A stretch of DNA of 61,307 nucleotides from Brachionus plicatilis (lineage: Eukaryota > Rotifera > Eurotatoria > Ploima > Brachionidae). The DNA is taken from contig QEOQ01000226.1 of the NCBI GenBank assembly GCA_010279815.1, positions 1,279,105-1,340,411 on the forward strand, read 5' to 3'. Both the position numbers and the translations under genes were made by a program. Numbering within the stretch: position 1 is the stretch's first letter; each line of letters starts with the position of its first letter. Under the pieces are notes generated by a model. It saw nothing but the letters and a program-made list of their open reading frames with translations. It was not told the DNA's origin and made no database searches. Shown piece by piece: positions 1-10,976 of this stretch.

Positions 1-45
1 AACAGAATACATATTTTTAAATATTTGATGATATAATATTAATAC

Positions 46-510
46 CCCAAATTTTAAAAATTTAATAAAAAACCCCAAAATATTAATTTTTCTCCCCAAT
101 TTTTAAATTAACAGTTAAATTAAAACGACACCTAATTTATTAAATTTATTTATTTATTTAAAAAACACCTCTTGAATGATGAAAAAAAAATCAAAAAAAG
201 AATAAAGATGAATACATTGTAAATTAAAATAAAACCAATTTTTTTGACACTTAAAAAATCCTATCTAAAAAATTGAGATTAATAAATGCTCCATAAATCA
301 AAAATGTCTAGTTCTGCAAGTACTCTAGAAAATAACTTAAACGATACAAGCAATGACGCTGATAACATTACCACAAATATAAGAAGTACACCAAAGACTT
401 ACGATTGTATTCAAGAATGTGAATCATTGAAAGAATTCAAAAGATTGGTCAAAAATTTACATTTCGACAAGGGTCCTCTGGAATTTCCACAGTACAAACA
501 AGTTAGCTGA
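46..510 (+). other. Possible 5' part of a small-ORF repeat element (74-codon ORF behind a CCCC repeat array)
   Basis: Positions 46-115 hold three AT-rich units each carrying a CCCC core about 25-30 bp apart. An ATG ORF of 74 codons follows at 286-510. It is Ser/Asn/Thr-rich at the N-terminus and more structured at the C-terminus (KEFKRLVKNLHFDKG). Base composition rises inside the ORF, as expected for coding sequence. No homology is recognised. The plan (tandem AT-rich array, then a short ORF) matches the complete elements at 7.4, 28.7 and 30.5 kb, but no inverted copy of the array is visible downstream before the DHX37 exon. It could instead be an unrelated small gene or a first exon (a weak GTTAGC donor lies near its end). 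Confidence 0.35.
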
Positions 511-824
511 TTTTAATTAAAATTTTAATTTTAAATAATAAATACTAAGTAAGTAAAAATCTTTTTTTTTAAATTGTGTAATCATATTGTTCACAAAATA
601 GGATAACTAAAGATCGATCAAAAATTTGTGATCTTATTATCAAATTTTAAAAATAAATTTTTCATTTTATTTTCAAAAATTGTCTCAATTAAAATTTTCA
701 AATTTTAAGTGCTGAATTCACAATCAAAATCGCACAAAACATCTAACTTTTTCAACTTTTAAATTTTGATATGGGCCAATATTTTTAAATTTGCTCAAAA
801 ATGATAAAATAATAAAAATCTTAC

Positions 825-1690
825 TCGGCATATCCAGCTTCATATAAAAACTGAGGCACTTGAGTAGTTTTACCAGATCCAGTTTCTCCACTAATAATAA
901 TGATATCGTTATTATAAATCTTTTCCATAATAACCTGCTCTTCACTAATTATCGGAAGTTTACTTCTACATTCTTTTATTTCATCCCTTCTTTCTACATG
1001 CACATACTTGGTATTTCTTTTGTTTGCGGCCTGGGATGCATTCTCTTCTTTTTGAAATTCTTCGTCCTCGGAATCCACTATTTTGGTGGGTTTAAATTTT
1101 TCCATGTTAATTTCAGCAATTCTTGCCCGTTCAGTCTCTTGGTTTTTTTTATATTGTTCCAATGCTTTTTGCAAACCATCTTCGTCTATATCACTGTCCG
1201 ATGATACATCATCTGTGTCAGTACTTTCAGGTTGATCGGGAGAATCTTCTGATTTTTTGCGTTTGTTGCTTCCCGAAATGGAGTTCACAGTTCTTGCTTC
1301 TGATTCATCAGGTTTGTCTATCAATTTTCTCTTTTCTTTTTGACCAATGTCCCTAACAGAACTGTACAGTTTTAGCTCATTTGAATTGACCTGAATTGAG
1401 GCGAGCTTTTCAAGAAGTTCTTCTCGTTTTGAACTTTTGTTTTTTCGTTCCAGAACTTTTTCGAGTTTTTTTCGCTCTTTTTTCGACAGTTGACGTTTTT
1501 TAGGTTCTTGTTTTTTGTCATCTAATTCGGTCTTTTTTGGTTTATTTCCATCAATTATAAGCATATTGGAATCATTTTGCATTTGATTAGTAAATTGGTC
1601 ATTTTTCGATAGACCAATCTGGTCTAAATCTACTTTAATTTCGGGCGATTCCGCGTCCTGTTTACTCTTTGGCTTGGACTTTTTAACCAT
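825..1690 (-). CDS. DHX37: DHX37-type DEAH-box RNA helicase, first exon only
   Basis: The ATG at 1690 opens a 288-codon exon. The first ~230 residues are Lys/Glu/Ser-rich and low-complexity ([15 protein letters not shown]), as in the nuclear N-terminus of DHX37/Dhr1 helicases. Near residue 245 the conserved core begins ([14 protein letters not shown]), followed by Walker A motif [11 protein letters not shown] at about 268-277 and [10 protein letters not shown]. This run is characteristic of DHX37 (yeast Dhr1, fly kurz), the helicase that acts on U3 snoRNA during small-subunit ribosome assembly in the nucleolus. The exon ends at 825 with donor GTAAGA, phase 2, two bases into the codon after GYA. 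No DEAH motif II or later exon is visible on the minus strand below 820, so the rest lies outside the window or behind a long intron. Assignment to DHX37 rather than another DEAH helicase rests on the residues flanking motif I. Confidence 0.82.
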
Positions 1691-3669
1691 TTTTGAGTTT
1701 ATTTTTTTTATTTTTTAAAATATAAAATCTCGTTTATTTAGAACACATTTTTTATTTTTCAAAGTGTACTCGCATTGAATCCTAATATTTTGGCTTTCAA
1801 ATTTTAATTTACTTTTATCCAAATTATTTCAATGCTTTGAATAAATAAAGAAAATGTTGGCTATTTTTTGTTTTAATTGAATAAAAGCTTCATTTAAGTT
1901 AGAACTTTTTGCTTTAAAAGTAATCACATTAATTTTTTAAAATTAATTTAAAAACAAAAAAAAATATTTAATAAAATACTTTGACGAAATAAAAAAAAAA
2001 TCTTAAAATTTTATTTTTTTTTCCAAATTTTTTCAAATATTATAAATTAATAACAATTAAAAATATTTTTATAAAATTGCGTAAATTTGCGAAATTTTAC
2101 GTAAATTTAACCATCTTTATTTAAAATTAATATTAATAATAATTAATAATAATAATCGTTAAAGATTTTTTATTTTAAGTTTACAGATTGCTTCATGTTC
2201 ACGACAATGTCTCCCTTCTATTTTCCTGAAATTATCTTGTAATTTAAAATAGCTCCAGCGTGAAAAAAAAACTTTCTGACGCTTTAAAATATTTTTTAAA
2301 GTAAAAAATTTAACTTATGAGAATTCCTTAATTTCGACTCATCTTCAAATAAATTATTTTCTAAGAAAATTTATCATCATTTTAGATGAGCATTATTTAT
2401 AAATAGATAATTTTATTTTTTAAAATTTAAAATTATCTAGATTAAGATTCTAAGTAATTAAAAATTTACGGAAATTTTTTAAATATTTCCATTAATTTTG
2501 AAACTTAATTTAACTAAAATAAGAATTATTTAATAATTAATCAAAACTGAATTCTGATTAGTATGAAAATGTTTTGATTAATATGACCTCATGTTATATT
2601 AATCAAAAAATTTTAAAATTTAATCTCAGAATTGAAAAATTGAAGAAGATAAAATATTTTTTTAATCGAAAGTTTTACTTTAAAAGAGGCATTTATGATT
2701 TGCATTAAAAATTGGCCAAAAAATCATTAAATAACTTCAAAATAATTTAAATTTATTTGATTTTGATAATAAAAATAAATTTTAATAAAATTAAAAAAAA
2801 AATTTTCTTCAAACTTTAAAGATGTCTTAAAAATTAATAAATAAATTTCAGGAGTAATTTCTGATTTATGTATCGTACCGTTATTTTTTCGTTCGATTAT
2901 GCTGCACTATAAGCTAAGCTACCAGCTTTTGGACCATTCACCAAATGAAATTATAAGAACATAACAACATGATAAAAAATTTAATAACTTTTTTTCTTTT
3001 TGTTTAAAATTAGTTCTGTGAATGCAACATGATGCAACACACATAGTAGGATCACCTGTCAAAAATTGCCCATAATGTTCGAAATCTTTTCAAAATGCTT
3101 TACTCTAAAATTTTGATATTAATTTTTTCCAAATTTGGCAGTTTTAGAGGGTGAGTGGTAAATTTAAAACTTAATTTAAAAATAAGATTTTCGATTGAAA
3201 AATTTTTTTTTAATTTTTATTGAAGTACTGCGTAAATATTTAAAATTCTGATTTTTTTAAATTGTTTTTTAATTTTATTAATCAATTAGAGTCTGTTATT
3301 GGCTTTTTTTCTTGTATCCAGTTGATTTCCTACACTTATTTTCTTAATCACCTAAAGTTTTTAGATAATAAACTCAGCTAAAATTTATGGAATTTTAAAA
3401 TTTTTTTAATTTAGTCAATTGCCTCGTATAAAAATCGGAAAGCATTTAATACGATTAAGTTCAAGAATTAATTACTTAGAAAAAATATATTTTCTTTTCT
3501 TTTTAATTTAATTTTATTCAATTCAACTTTTTTTTAATGAACTTGGTGCTACTGTTAACAAATTTAATATTCTATTCGATCAAACTTGCCAACATAATTA
3601 AAAAAATAAAGTTTTATTATAAAAAAAAAATGCAAAATTTCTAAAATTCTTTGTTTATTTTTGCACAAA
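1691..3669. other. Intergenic AT-rich stretch without a recognised gene
   Basis: The upstream flank of the DHX37-type start and the 3' flank of the WD40 gene. It is made of A/T runs with stops in all frames. No exon, tRNA or terminal inverted repeat was recognised. Confidence 0.5.
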
Positions 3670-5310
3670 CTATATTTTCCAAATTTTAATTGTTGTGTCA
3701 TAAGATCCACTTGCTAATTCCTCGTTTGGCAAAGAAGCTAATGACAAAATGCGCGATCTATGGCCCTCCAAAGTTCTCAATAGTGATCCATTGTAAGGAT
3801 TCCAAATTTTGATTGTTTCATCCCAAGATCCACTGGCCAAATTTCCGTTTGGTAAAGAGACTAATGACAAAACATATGATTCATGACCCTCCAGAGTTCT
3901 TAATACCGATCCATTCTCAGAATTCCATATTTTTATTTTTTTAGATCCGCTTGCTATATTTCCATCTGTTAAGGAAACCAACGACCTAATAGATGACAAA
4001 TCATCCTTTAAAATTTTTACCAATGACCCATTGTAAGGATTCCAAATTTTGATTGTTTCGTCCCATGAACCACTGGCCAAATCTCCATTTGGTAAAGCAG
4101 CTAGTAAATAAGCAACTGACCCATCACTCGTTAAAGTTCTTAGTAATGACCCAGTAAGAGGGTTCCATATTTTAATAGTTCTATCCTCGGACCCACTTGC
4201 TAAATGTCCATTTGCTAAAATAGCCAGCGATCTCACATTGGAGTTGTGACCCTCAAGAGTTCGTAATAATGATCCATTTTGAGAGTTCCAAATTTTTATT
4301 GTTTTATCCCCAGATCCACTTGCTAAATCTCCATTTGGAAAAGCAACTAATGAATATATATATGACGAATGTCCCACTAGAGTTCTTAATAATGATCCAT
4401 TCTGGGGATTCCAAATTTTTATTGTCTCATCCAAAGATCCACTTGCTAAATGCCCATTTGGTAAAGTTGCCAATGACGAAACATATGATGAATGGCCAAC
4501 CATAGTTCTCAATAATGAACCAGCATTAATATTTGTTGATGGACTTGGTTTTGTTGGCTCAGTTGATTTAAAAATTGGTGTAGTTGTAGATTCCAAAATT
4601 TTTGTAGTTGAATCTAACGTTGGTGCAGTGGTGTTTTGCTCAGATTTTTCACAGCATTGTCTTATTTCGTAGTCAGCACATCCATTTACATTTTCGCGAT
4701 TGAAACAAAAAAATCCATATAATGGAATAAGCCAAAAAATTTGCTCAGTTTGATTAGCTTGTATTCCTTGAACTGTCCTAGCTTGAACAACACTTGGATA
4801 TTTACAACCATATTGAAAGTCACGATACAACTCAAAGTCTCCTCCGTCTGTATCTGGCGAGTCAAAGTTAAACCATTCAGTCCATGCATTCTTTCCATTA
4901 CACAATGGATCAGGTTTTGGTAAAGAGGTCCAAGAACTGACAGATTTATCTGGATTACAGATCAAATTTGGATTTTTTTTACTTGTTTGATTTCTGATGT
5001 AGCAAGCGCCTTCAATTTCACATCTATCATTCAAAAAGACTAAATGACCAGTCTGTTGATCTACACTTCGACATTTTGAATCATACAAAGTCATATTAGC
5101 CCATTGCAAAAAGGTCACATTTGAATAACTTATAAATATACGAATTTCAGCTAAAGTTTCTCTTAAAATAAAATCACTTTTGATTAAATGTATGTTTTTA
5201 AATAAATAAAGACTGGTGAGTGAATGGAGTTTTATTAAAATATTGTTGTCGGTAATTGTATCAGCTATTGAGGTCTCTGCAATAGAATGTTCTCTGTTGT
5301 AAGTATCATG
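3670..5310 (-). CDS. Secreted or surface WxxW plus seven-repeat WD40 protein, terminal exon
   Basis: A 546-residue open stretch runs from a clear acceptor (T-rich tract, AAG at 5312-5311) to the stop at 3670. Its start is in an upstream exon I could not place. Order of parts: a leucine-rich N-terminal stretch (about 1-60); a Cys-rich region; a WxxW/CILP-mucin-type module (AWTEWFNFDSPDTDGGDFE ... CADYEIRQCC); a Thr/Pro/Ser linker resembling mucin; then exactly seven WD40 repeats of ~41 residues ending at the stop, enough to close one beta-propeller. Each repeat carries a version of LPNGxLASGSxDxTIKIWN; repeat 5 is degenerate and shortened (ASGSKKIKIWN). WxxW modules occur in extracellular matrix and mucin proteins, so I infer that this propeller works outside the cell, which is unusual for WD40. 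Ligand and function are unknown. The repeats are similar enough to suggest recent internal duplication. Confidence 0.8.
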   Translation of the reverse strand, partial: HDTYNREHSIAETSIADTITDNNILIKLHSLTSLYLFKNIHLIKSDFILRETLAEIRIFISYSNVTFLQWANMTLYDSKCRSVDQQTGHLVFLNDRCEIEGACYIRNQTSKKNPNLICNPDKSVSSWTSLPKPDPLCNGKNAWTEWFNFDSPDTDGGDFELYRDFQYGCKYPSVVQARTVQGIQANQTEQIFWLIPLYGFFCFNRENVNGCADYEIRQCCEKSEQNTTAPTLDSTTKILESTTTPIFKSTEPTKPSPSTNINAGSLLRTMVGHSSYVSSLATLPNGHLASGSLDETIKIWNPQNGSLLRTLVGHSSYIYSLVAFPNGDLASGSGDKTIKIWNSQNGSLLRTLEGHNSNVRSLAILANGHLASGSEDRTIKIWNPLTGSLLRTLTSDGSVAYLLAALPNGDLASGSWDETIKIWNPYNGSLVKILKDDLSSIRSLVSLTDGNIASGSKKIKIWNSENGSVLRTLEGHESYVLSLVSLPNGNLASGSWDETIKIWNPYNGSLLRTLEGHRSRILSLASLPNEELASGSYDTTIKIWKI

Positions 5311-5488
5311 CTTAAAAAAAAATTAAAATAAAATTATTCGAAATTTAAAATTTTCCGAGCTGGTCAATTTTGTGACTTTTTTAGTCAACAATAATGCTCT
5401 TAACAAAAAGAATCAATTGAGAACACAAAATTCTTGGCAAAATTTATAAACTAATATTTCTTTAATTTGTTTTGAACTGGAAGAGGAA

Positions 5489-5808
5489 GGCATTGTAAAT
5501 TTTGGTACAAAAATCAAAAACAAAATATAAAAAGTACCAAAGCTTAAGTTCTGAAGGACCAAAACATGTTCTGTAAATTGTAGCAGCTGATACATCCTTT
5601 GTACCACCACTTAAAGTTGAGTTGGATTTTTAATATAATGTTGTATCCCAAATTTACTTCTTTCTGAGTTTTGCAGAATCAATATATTGGTGGTACAAAG
5701 GATGTATCAGCTGCTACAATTTACAGAACATGATTTGGTTCTTCAGAACTTAAGCTTTGGAATTTTTAATATTTTGTTTTTGTTTTTTGCACCAAATTTC
5801 ACAATGCC
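5489..5808. mobile_element. Palindromic MITE with 9-bp target duplication (GGCATTG family, copy 1)
   Basis: A 320-bp foldback element starting GGCATTGTAAATTTTGGTAC and ending with the inverse (CAATGCC). The arms are about 130 bp and near-perfect, including TGTACCACC and its inverse. It is flanked by identical 9-bp direct repeats GAAGAGGAA at 5480-5488 and 5809-5817. Nine-base duplications are typical of Mutator-type (MULE) transposition. There is no coding capacity. It sits just upstream of the last exon of the WD40 gene, probably in an intron. Confidence 0.88.
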
Positions 5809-6738
5809 GAAGAGGAAGATAAAGTTTGATTTACAAAAGCCTTAAGGGCAGTGTGTCACTTCATAGATATGTTCAAAGAAAATTCAGAAAGAATATTTTT
5901 TTAAACATCATTCAAAAGAACTTTAGCATAAAAAAATTAATTTAAACTAAATGAATATTTTTTTGGGAACTGGTCAATTTTGTGACCAGCTGGTCAAACT
6001 TTTTGTTCAAAAGAATTAGTAAATTAATTTCATGAACAATTGTTCAAAGAGTTAATTGAAGATAAAAATTAAAAGTCTTGACTTGTTTCAAAAATTTAAA
6101 AAAAAATATTTTTTTTTATACATTTTAATTCTATTTTTAAAATAAGTAAAAATTTTGACTTGTTTTTTTTAAAATTTTTGAAACAAGTCAAAGTCCTGAC
6201 TTGCACTTGACTTGTGACTTTTATATTACTCTGAATTTGATATACGGAAAAATATTTTAATAAAGCGATTTATTGGACTCACTAAATCTACAAAAACTAA
6301 ACCTTTGAACAAAGCACTAAAATTGGAGTCAATTAGACAAATTTATTAAAAACATAAAATATTCTTTGTCAAACAAATTTCCAATGACCAATTAAGTAAA
6401 AATGTATTTGAATACTTAAGGAAAGATTATAAAAAATTTGATAGAGAAAATACATCTTTCATTTAACAGTTATCAAAAGTCGAAGATTTGACTCATAAAT
6501 TGCACTGAATACGATTTAGCATTCAGTGTTCTTTTGATTGAATGGTGCTTTGAATGTAGCAATTCTGGACTAACTGACTCGAAAAAATACTATTTTTATT
6601 TAATTGAATTTTTTATACTAAATAATCTTAATCATTTTTTTGTATATAACAAACTGAATATTATACTTAATTTTAAAATAGATATTTAATTTTATTTTAA
6701 ATTCTTATTTCAATTTGTCCATCGGATTTAAACTTTAA

Positions 6739-6873
6739 TTAAATAAATAAATATTCATTTATATTTGCAAGAATATCTGGATGAGGTGATGTGGCGTCCC
6801 AATGAGAGTTTAGTGGTACATGAATAAAATGATTGAAGATAAAGAGGCATCCGCTTGTTGAAAATCTTAAATC
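6739..6873 (-). CDS. Possible terminal exon, unrecognised
   Basis: On the minus strand an open frame runs from a TTTAAG acceptor-like site near 6870 to a TAA at 6739-6741. It reads HFIHVPLNSHWDATSPHPDI near its end. Base composition and codon use look more coding than the flanks. No start, upstream exon or family was identified. It could be a degraded mobile-element exon. Confidence 0.25.
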   Translation of the reverse strand, partial: DLRFSTSGCLFIFNHFIHVPLNSHWDATSPHPDILANINEYLFI

Positions 6874-7682
6874 AACACATATTCAAGAAAATATGATCTT
6901 CGAATTAAGTTAAAAAAAACTTTTTTAATATTTTTCTATTAATTTTCGACTAATTTTATGATCAATTTTTTATATACTGGCAGATAAAATATGTTCATAA
7001 ACATAAACAATTTTTTATCTTCGTTTAACTTTGAGAACAATATTTCATAAAATTTATTTACTAATTTACAAAATTGACCAACCCATTTTTATATAATTTA
7101 AAAATAATTAAAATTGTTAAAATGATAAAATTATCAGAAAACAAAGTCTAAGAGTCGAGCTTAAATGATCGAATTTTTATAAGTTTAAAAAAAAAAATTT
7201 CTCAAAAATTTTCTAAGGATCAATCCTTTTCGAAAGACATTTTTTTTCAAATATCGATGTGAAATTTGTTTGATAGGTATAATGAAAAAAGTAAATTTAA
7301 GCATAAAAATAGTTATTTCTAATTATTATTTTAAATTTAAATCCATATTTCTCTCAGCCAAATGGAATTAAATGTTAAGATAGTATTTCTTTTGGGCAAA
7401 TAATTTTTGCATACTGCTAATTTAATAAAAATACCGCTAATTTAATAGGCTTGCCTCTAATTTAATAAAAACTCATCTAAACAAATAGAAAATCATCTAA
7501 AATAATAAAAATACGTCTAAATTAATAACACTTGCCTCTAAATTAATTAAAAATATATCTCAATTAAGATTTAAACTTATATCAACACTTTAAATTATTA
7601 AATAAAGGTATAAAAAGTAAAAAAAATTTTTGATCTTTTTCTATTAACTCTATTTTAATTTTATTTATTTTTTTTTTATAAT

Positions 7683-7727
7683 TTATTCTGAAGGAGCTCT
7701 AGCTCGGTACAGAAAACAAATAAATAA
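7683..7727. repeat. Dispersed GAGCT hairpin motif, copy in FB-1
   Basis: TTATTCTGAAGGAGCTCTAG followed by CTCGGTACAGAAAACAAATA. The core pairs GAGCT with AGCTC. T-rich and A-rich shoulders (TTATTCTG / CAGAAAAC) extend the stem. Near-identical copies occur at 31514-31557, 39844-39888 and 41991-42030 in otherwise unrelated elements. Confidence 0.75.
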
Positions 7728-7800
7728 AATAAAAAAATTACAGATATTATCATTCTATTAAAAACTAAAAAAAAAATATTTTAGCAAAGAATTTCCAAAA

Positions 7801-7992
7801 ATGTCAAGTAGCGAAAGTATTCTCTTGAATAAAAAGGAGAAATCTAAGCCAATAAATAGACACACAGAAGTATCAAGCCAACAGAATTCGGATTCAAACA
7901 TTGGTACGAATGTAAGCATAAGCTCAACTTGCAATATGCCAATGGCTATAAGAAGATATTTTTTTTGTTCTAGATGCAACTCAAAAAATTAA
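7801..7992 (+). CDS. 63-residue Ser/Asn-rich ORF carried by FB-1
   Basis: The ATG at 7801 follows a GAGCT hairpin motif and an A-rich leader. The product is Ser/Asn-rich with a basic N-terminal patch (NKKEKSKP) and a C-terminal CSRCNSK. It is the only open frame of the element and is not similar to the ORFs of the other elements. There is no recognised family. Its placement exactly between the two TIR arrays suggests it is element cargo. Whether it is translated is unknown. Confidence 0.4.
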   Translation: MSSSESILLNKKEKSKPINRHTEVSSQQNSDSNIGTNVSISSTCNMPMAIRRYFFCSRCNSKN

Positions 7993-8131
7993 TAATAGTT
8001 AAATTTGTTTTATTTTTATTAAGTTAGATATTTTTTATTATTAAAGATTTTATTAAATTAGATATTTTTTTATTAGAATAGCGGTATTTTTATTAAAATT
8101 AGCGGGAGAAAAATTATGGGCCTTTCTTTTG

Positions 8132-9574
8132 CTGAATTAAACCTAAAAGTAAAACTTGTAATAAAAATTTTCTTTAAGAAACCCAACTATTTTTGCAGTA
8201 ATTAAATTAAATTTTAAATTTATTATTCCAAAAAATTTTAATAGCATAATTAGCTTTTTAGCTGTAATTTAGATCTATGCCTAAAAAATATGTATCTAAT
8301 TTTAAATTGCACCAAGTCAATGATCCATAGAATTAATTTGAACTTTGAAAGCAATTTTTAAATGAAAAGCAATGTTTATTATTTATATTTTTAAATCGAA
8401 AAAATAAATTAAAAAGATAATAAAATAAGTTCATGATCAAATCTCATCTCAATTCTCCTGACTTCAAGCAGATTGAAATGATAAGGGGGCGAAGAAATTT
8501 TTTAAGAAAAAAAGGTTTCAATATGAAGCCAAAGCAATTAAATTTTTTTTCTCGTTAATTAAAGTAAATTTAATTTTCTCATAAAATATATAAAAAATTT
8601 ACCTTAAAATTATAAAAAATTTACCTTAAAATTATAAAAAATTTATTTTTCATGTTCTTTTATCAAAATAAACACATAATTTAGTTTTACAGTAAAATTA
8701 ATAATTATATGACTTATCATAGCAATACTGTAAATAAGGCAAATTGAAGTTTAAGATCAAGATCAAAAGATCAAAATTTAAATTGTAATATTTTTTTTTA
8801 ATAATAGAGAAAAAATAAATTTTTTCCAAAGTAATTACTTGACATGTCATGTCAAGTTTATTTTCATATTTAAAATTTTAAAATGTTCCTTTTTATTTAA
8901 CTTTAATAGGTTTAAATATTTTAATTGATTTTAATGAAAATTTACTTTTAAAGACAAAAAAATTCACTGTTTTTAAATTTTAAATTTATTTAAGTGGAAT
9001 AATAAAATTATTTCAGTTTGAATGAATGGATATAAAAGTTATAAATTTGAATTTTTGAATTAACTTAACCTGAAATATTTAAATTACTGATTGTTTTTGT
9101 TAAATAAATTCGAGATCAATCATTTTGATGTTAATTTAATAATGAACTATTATTAGACATAACATGTCTAGTAATGTTTAGTATTTATTTCTTAAAAATT
9201 ATCAAAATCATTAGATTAATTAAGTTTTGAAATTTCAAATGATCGTTTTGATCTTAAAATTTGATCTGAAACTTCAATTTGCCGTAAATAAATCCGATTC
9301 GAAGTAAAATTTTATTGTTCGACATATTATATCTTCAAAAATCATAAAAAATATCGAAAAATTAAGAATCAAAACATAAGATAGATTTGAATGATAAAAA
9401 TCTCATGCTTTAAATTATTTAATTCAAGAAAAGATTGAAATTGTTGTCTATTTTAAAATATAAAATATTAAAAGAAATCCTTACTTAAATTTTGTTAAAA
9501 TTTATTTAATTAATATAGGGTTAATTTTCTGACCAAATTAATAATTCAGATGCAATTTAAGTTTGCTCGCGTCA
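8132..9574. other. AT-rich stretch with a short tandem repeat and a dispersed repeat
   Basis: No gene is seen. A ~22-bp unit (AAAATTATAAAAAATTTACC) is repeated about three times at 8583-8645. About 8860-9030 is similar to about 34490-34690 (shared ACTTTAATAGGTTTAAATAT), so this is a dispersed repeat of unknown type. Confidence 0.5.
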
Positions 9575-10976
9575 TTAGCTAATGAAGGGGAAAAATGATT
9601 TATTGGTTACAAACTTGAGCAAGCCCAGATAATTTGAATTAAAAAATACTTCAATGTATTCAGCTTTGACAAATATTGGATCTCTTGTTGAAAATGGATA
9701 ACCGAATCCGTTTATTAGACTACAATTTTCTGTTCTTAAATCACAAAACTTTGGTCTAATTGTGAATTCTGCAATATTAGATAAATCTTGAGTACAATCA
9801 TTCCCACCGAATGGTTTATTACATTCACATTTGACTTTTAATTAATTTAAAATACACAAAATAGGCAATTATTTAGAAGATACTTGGATAGGAACAATTT
9901 TTGTATATTAATCCGGGCAAAAGACATTCACGCTCTTAAATTACAAAATGAATTAAAATTTTTTTAACAGAAAATATTAAATATTTTGAAATTAAATTAA
10001 ATAGATAAATATTTTTTATAAATAATTTTCAACTTAAAATTCAGTAAATTTAAAACTGAATTGCTATGTGAATTTTTAATTTTGACATCAGAAACGTAAT
10101 CTACAATTAAGATACAAATAAAAAATTTAAATATAGAAAAAAGATTTTTAAAAGAGAATCTGAAATAAGCAAAATTTTTTTAATAAAATTTTGGAAAAAT
10201 CAATTATTAAAATTTATCTCTCAAAATAAAGTATGAGATATCAACTGAAAGCTTAAAAATTCTCATTTATTTCGCTACTAAAATGATAAAATATTTTAAA
10301 AAGCCACCCATATTTTTACAAAAATACATTTTTTGTCAACTAGACATAATTCTGTACAAATTCTTTAGTTTTAATCAAAGTTGGTGAAAAGTCAAATGAA
10401 TAATTTTTTTCAAATAAATAATTTCAGAGATCCATACAATTAAAAAAAAAGAATTCAAAAAAGAATTCTAAAATAAATTAAAAAATTATTCACCAAATTT
10501 GCAGACTCCATTGCCAGAGCAGCTATTCGGACAAAGCATCTGTAGGTCGTCAAGATGACATTTTGATTGATTAGTCAAGATATTCTGAATGGTAATATCT
10601 ATTGATGATTCAATATGAATTTTCACTGTAGATGGGTCATTTGTAATCTTTTATTTAAGAAAAAAAAATCTAATTAAACTCAAAAATTTGTCAATTACTG
10701 TGACATCATCAATACAAAATTGCATGGTCAAATTTCTATCCAAACATCCATTAATTAAATTTTTGTACAAACCAGGGGAATTCATAAAACTTGTCCAACA
10801 AATGTCATGAGCTTCCTCAAATTTAATCTAAATTTAAGAGCATTATTAATGATCAGAATAAAATCACGACAATTACTGTTTTTGGAGTTGTTGAAGTGTG
10901 TAAAGGTAGTTGGGTCGGGGTTAAAAAATCAGTAGTTGAAGAAACATTTTGAGCAGTTGTTTGAATATTGAAATGT
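9575..10976 (-). CDS. Linker, Cys-module and EGF exon block (exons 6-9) of the VWDE-like gene
   Basis: Exon 6 (10877-10976) encodes a Thr/Pro linker (STTDFLTPTQLPLHTSTTP). Exon 7 (10699-10827) reads IKFEEAHDICWTSF and ends FCIDDVT. Exon 8 (10494-10647) runs into CPNSCSGNGVC. Exon 9 (9575-9834) begins KCECNKPFGGNDC, so one EGF domain is split by a phase-1 intron. All junctions use GT-AG. Confidence 0.68.

Larger units (their letters stand above)
7395..8122. mobile_element. Foldback/MULE-like element with tandem-repeat TIRs and one short ORF (FB-1)
   Basis: The left end GGCAAATAATTTTTG and the inverted right end GGCCCATAATTTTTC are followed by matching subterminal repeats (CGCTAATTTTAATAAAAATA type) that recur every ~20 bp to about 7570 and again from about 8020 to 8110. 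Perfect 9-bp direct repeats TTTCTTTTG flank it at 7386-7394 and 8123-8131. Long TIRs built of short tandem units plus 9-bp duplications are the hallmark of Foldback-type elements of the MuDR superfamily. No transposase is present. The centre holds a single short ORF (7801-7992), preceded by a conserved GAGCT hairpin motif (7683-7727). A deleted relative lies at 43359-44333. Confidence 0.8.

Noticed and set aside
860..1356. Plus-strand ORFs opposite the helicase exon
   Set aside because: Antisense shadows of the DHX37-type exon, which has clear motifs.
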